From: Prolixibacteraceae bacterium
Lineage (GTDB): Bacteria; Bacteroidota; Bacteroidia; Bacteroidales; Prolixibacteraceae
Assembly: GCA_023228025.1 (NCBI GenBank)
Contig: JALOCD010000002.1
Coordinates: forward strand, 1 to 64,000
Length of the DNA: 64,000 nt
Reading direction: 5' to 3'
Part shown: one piece after another, positions 62,653 to 64,000 of the stretch
Layout of the letters: every line of letters begins with the position of its first letter
How positions within the stretch are numbered: position 1 is the first letter of the stretch
Translations under genes and position numbers: made by a program
Notes under the pieces: generated by a model
The model's input: only the letters and a program-made list of their open reading frames with translations
What the model was told of the DNA's origin: nothing
The model's database searches: none

Positions 62653-64000
62653 ATGAAAAAATTATACTTCACAACAATGGCGATCATAGCGATGACAGCT
62701 GTAAGCTCTGCGCAATATGTCGACAATGCCCTGTTGTTTTCGCAACAGAATTATGGGTCCACAGCCCGTTCCAAAGCCATGGGAAATGCTTTCGGCGCCC
62801 TGGGTGGGGATTTTGGATCACTCAGCATCAACCCTGCCGGTTTAGGCATTTATCAACGGGGCGAAGTATCGACTACCATAAGCCTTTTCAATCAAAACGC
62901 AACAGAAACAACCTATCAGGGAAATTCAAATAAGGAGAACAACAACAATTTTAATTTTAAAAATTTTGGATATGTATCGTCCATTCCTGGTTCTGCAAAC
63001 AATTCAGGGTTGGTATCATTCAATTTTGGTATAGGATACAACCGTTTGGCCAATTTCAACCAAAACAGTTTTGTATCGTCTGAGAGTTCACCCTATTCCA
63101 GAATGGATGCTTTTGCACAACAGACCAACGGGATCAAATACAACAACCTGGTATCAATTGATGGTTATGATCCATATCAAAGCAGCGTCCCGTGGGAAAG
63201 TAAACTTGCATGGGAAAACTATCTGATCGATGTGACCAATTCTTCTACGACCGGCGATAAATATGCCACATTCCTGCTCGACAATGAGAAGGTTAAGCAA
63301 CGTGAAGCGGCCAGCAGGGAGGGGTTTATCAATGAATACCTTGCCAGTTTTGGGGCCAATTTCAACCACAGGCTATACCTTGGAGCAACCATTGGTATGC
63401 AGGACCTGTTTTACGATGAAGCCAAAGTTTACAGCGAATTTGGGATTGACGAAGTCGGCACCAATTTGAAAAGCTGGGGCCATTACGATTACGCGAACAA
63501 TACCAGATCAACCGGAGTTGGTTATAACCTCAAATTGGGGGCTATCTACCGGCCATTGCCAGTTCTCAGGCTCGGTCTTGCTTTTCATACCCCTACCTAT
63601 TTCCACATCAAGGAGACCTATAGTTCAACCATGAGTTCTAATCTGGATGGAATAAGTACACAGGCTGATGGGGCACATAAAGAATCTACACCGATAGGAA
63701 ATTTCGAATACAACTTTCATTCACCACTCCGCGTTATCGCAAGTGTCGCTTATCAATTTGAGAAAAAGGCGATATTCTCGATGGATTATGAATTTGTCGA
63801 TTATGCATCGTCAAAATTCAGCCACGGATATTCCGATGACTTCAGCGTTGAAAATGGAGACATCAAGTCTGTATATAAATCAGTCAGTAATATAAGATTA
63901 GGCGCTGAATACAGATTAAATGACGCTTTCAGCCTCAGGGGTGGATTGGAATTTTTGGGTAATCCATACAAATCGAGCGCCTACGGAGTTTCCCAGCCCA
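62653..64000 (+). CDS. FadL/OmpP1-family outer-membrane porin-like protein, partial
   Basis: The gene starts at ATG 62653 and remains open to the window end; 449 codons are visible. The signal peptide (MAIIAMTAVSSAQ) is followed by NYGSTARSKAMGNAFGALGGDFGSLSINPAGLGIY, the plug signature of the FadL/TodX/OmpP1 group that passes hydrophobic compounds. Later beta strands (LVSFNFGIGYNRLANF, LGATIGMQDL, LRLGLAFHTPTYFHI) fit a barrel. The 3' end lies outside the window. No terminator separates it from the preceding lipoprotein gene, but a 150-base gap lies between. Confidence 0.85.
   Translation, partial: MKKLYFTTMAIIAMTAVSSAQYVDNALLFSQQNYGSTARSKAMGNAFGALGGDFGSLSINPAGLGIYQRGEVSTTISLFNQNATETTYQGNSNKENNNNFNFKNFGYVSSIPGSANNSGLVSFNFGIGYNRLANFNQNSFVSSESSPYSRMDAFAQQTNGIKYNNLVSIDGYDPYQSSVPWESKLAWENYLIDVTNSSTTGDKYATFLLDNEKVKQREAASREGFINEYLASFGANFNHRLYLGATIGMQDLFYDEAKVYSEFGIDEVGTNLKSWGHYDYANNTRSTGVGYNLKLGAIYRPLPVLRLGLAFHTPTYFHIKETYSSTMSSNLDGISTQADGAHKESTPIGNFEYNFHSPLRVIASVAYQFEKKAIFSMDYEFVDYASSKFSHGYSDDFSVENGDIKSVYKSVSNIRLGAEYRLNDAFSLRGGLEFLGNPYKSSAYGVSQP

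Noticed and set aside
1..64000. tRNA or rRNA genes
   Set aside because: No cloverleaf-like segment with a T-loop GGTTCGAxTCC pattern or rRNA-like sequence was noticed in the gaps.

Overview
The window looks like a chromosomal segment of a Bacteroidota bacterium, probably a free-living, glycan-degrading Bacteroidales/Marinilabiliales-type organism. The evidence is two SusC/SusD outer-membrane pairs, many secreted carbohydrate-active enzymes, a long-insert signal peptidase I, an NspC-type carboxynorspermidine decarboxylase, and several promoters with the Bacteroidota -7 box TAnnTTTG. The exact genus cannot be read from the sequence alone. I see no tRNA, rRNA or CRISPR array.

Layout. 0.2-4.7 kb: a secreted ester hydrolase (minus), UDP-glucose dehydrogenase and UDP-glucuronate decarboxylase (UDP-xylose branch), and a 56-residue minus-strand small gene. 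5.3-16.5 kb: a transport operon with two SusC/SusD pairs and a DUF1735-type surface lipoprotein, closed by a long palindromic terminator shared with a small convergent lipoprotein gene. 17-20.8 kb: a periplasmic isoaspartyl peptidase/asparaginase convergent with an M16 zinc protease. 21-28 kb: three carbohydrate-active proteins (beta-helix, six-hairpin toroid, GH67/GH20-like barrel). 28-33 kb: tyrosine phosphatase, YccF, CinA and AsmA. 33-38.2 kb is an unstable accessory patch: a frameshifted hicB, a ParE/RelE-type toxin-antitoxin pair lying between two 187-bp hicB direct repeats, a GH116-like glucosidase and an aldo/keto reductase relic. 38.3-46.9 kb is mostly housekeeping: dapB-lepB-wbqC, an NlpC/P60 peptidase, a PgpH-type HD phosphodiesterase, an aminopeptidase C, rplS and YitT.

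47-53.2 kb is the most unusual part. It has a PAS protein next to a GH16-fold protein with three 72-residue repeats and a ruined catalytic motif. It also has rsmF and nspC, a tiny cassette of two adjacent double-glycine-leader peptides plus a small membrane protein, and a REP-associated tyrosine transposase framed by mirror-image hairpin pairs. 53.4-64 kb returns to core genes: dciA-recF, a TPR protein, DJ-1, a DUF6132-like protein, tilS, pepT and proS, then a Gly/Tyr/Trp-rich lipoprotein and a FadL-like porin cut by the window end.

Across the whole window the gaps between genes carry many families of short-unit (7-9 base) degenerate repeats, mostly arranged as inverted pairs at gene 3' ends. 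Some terminators have palindromic arms that run on into coding sequence. These repeats, the double-glycine cassette and the repeat-bearing GH16-fold protein are the signals most worth following.
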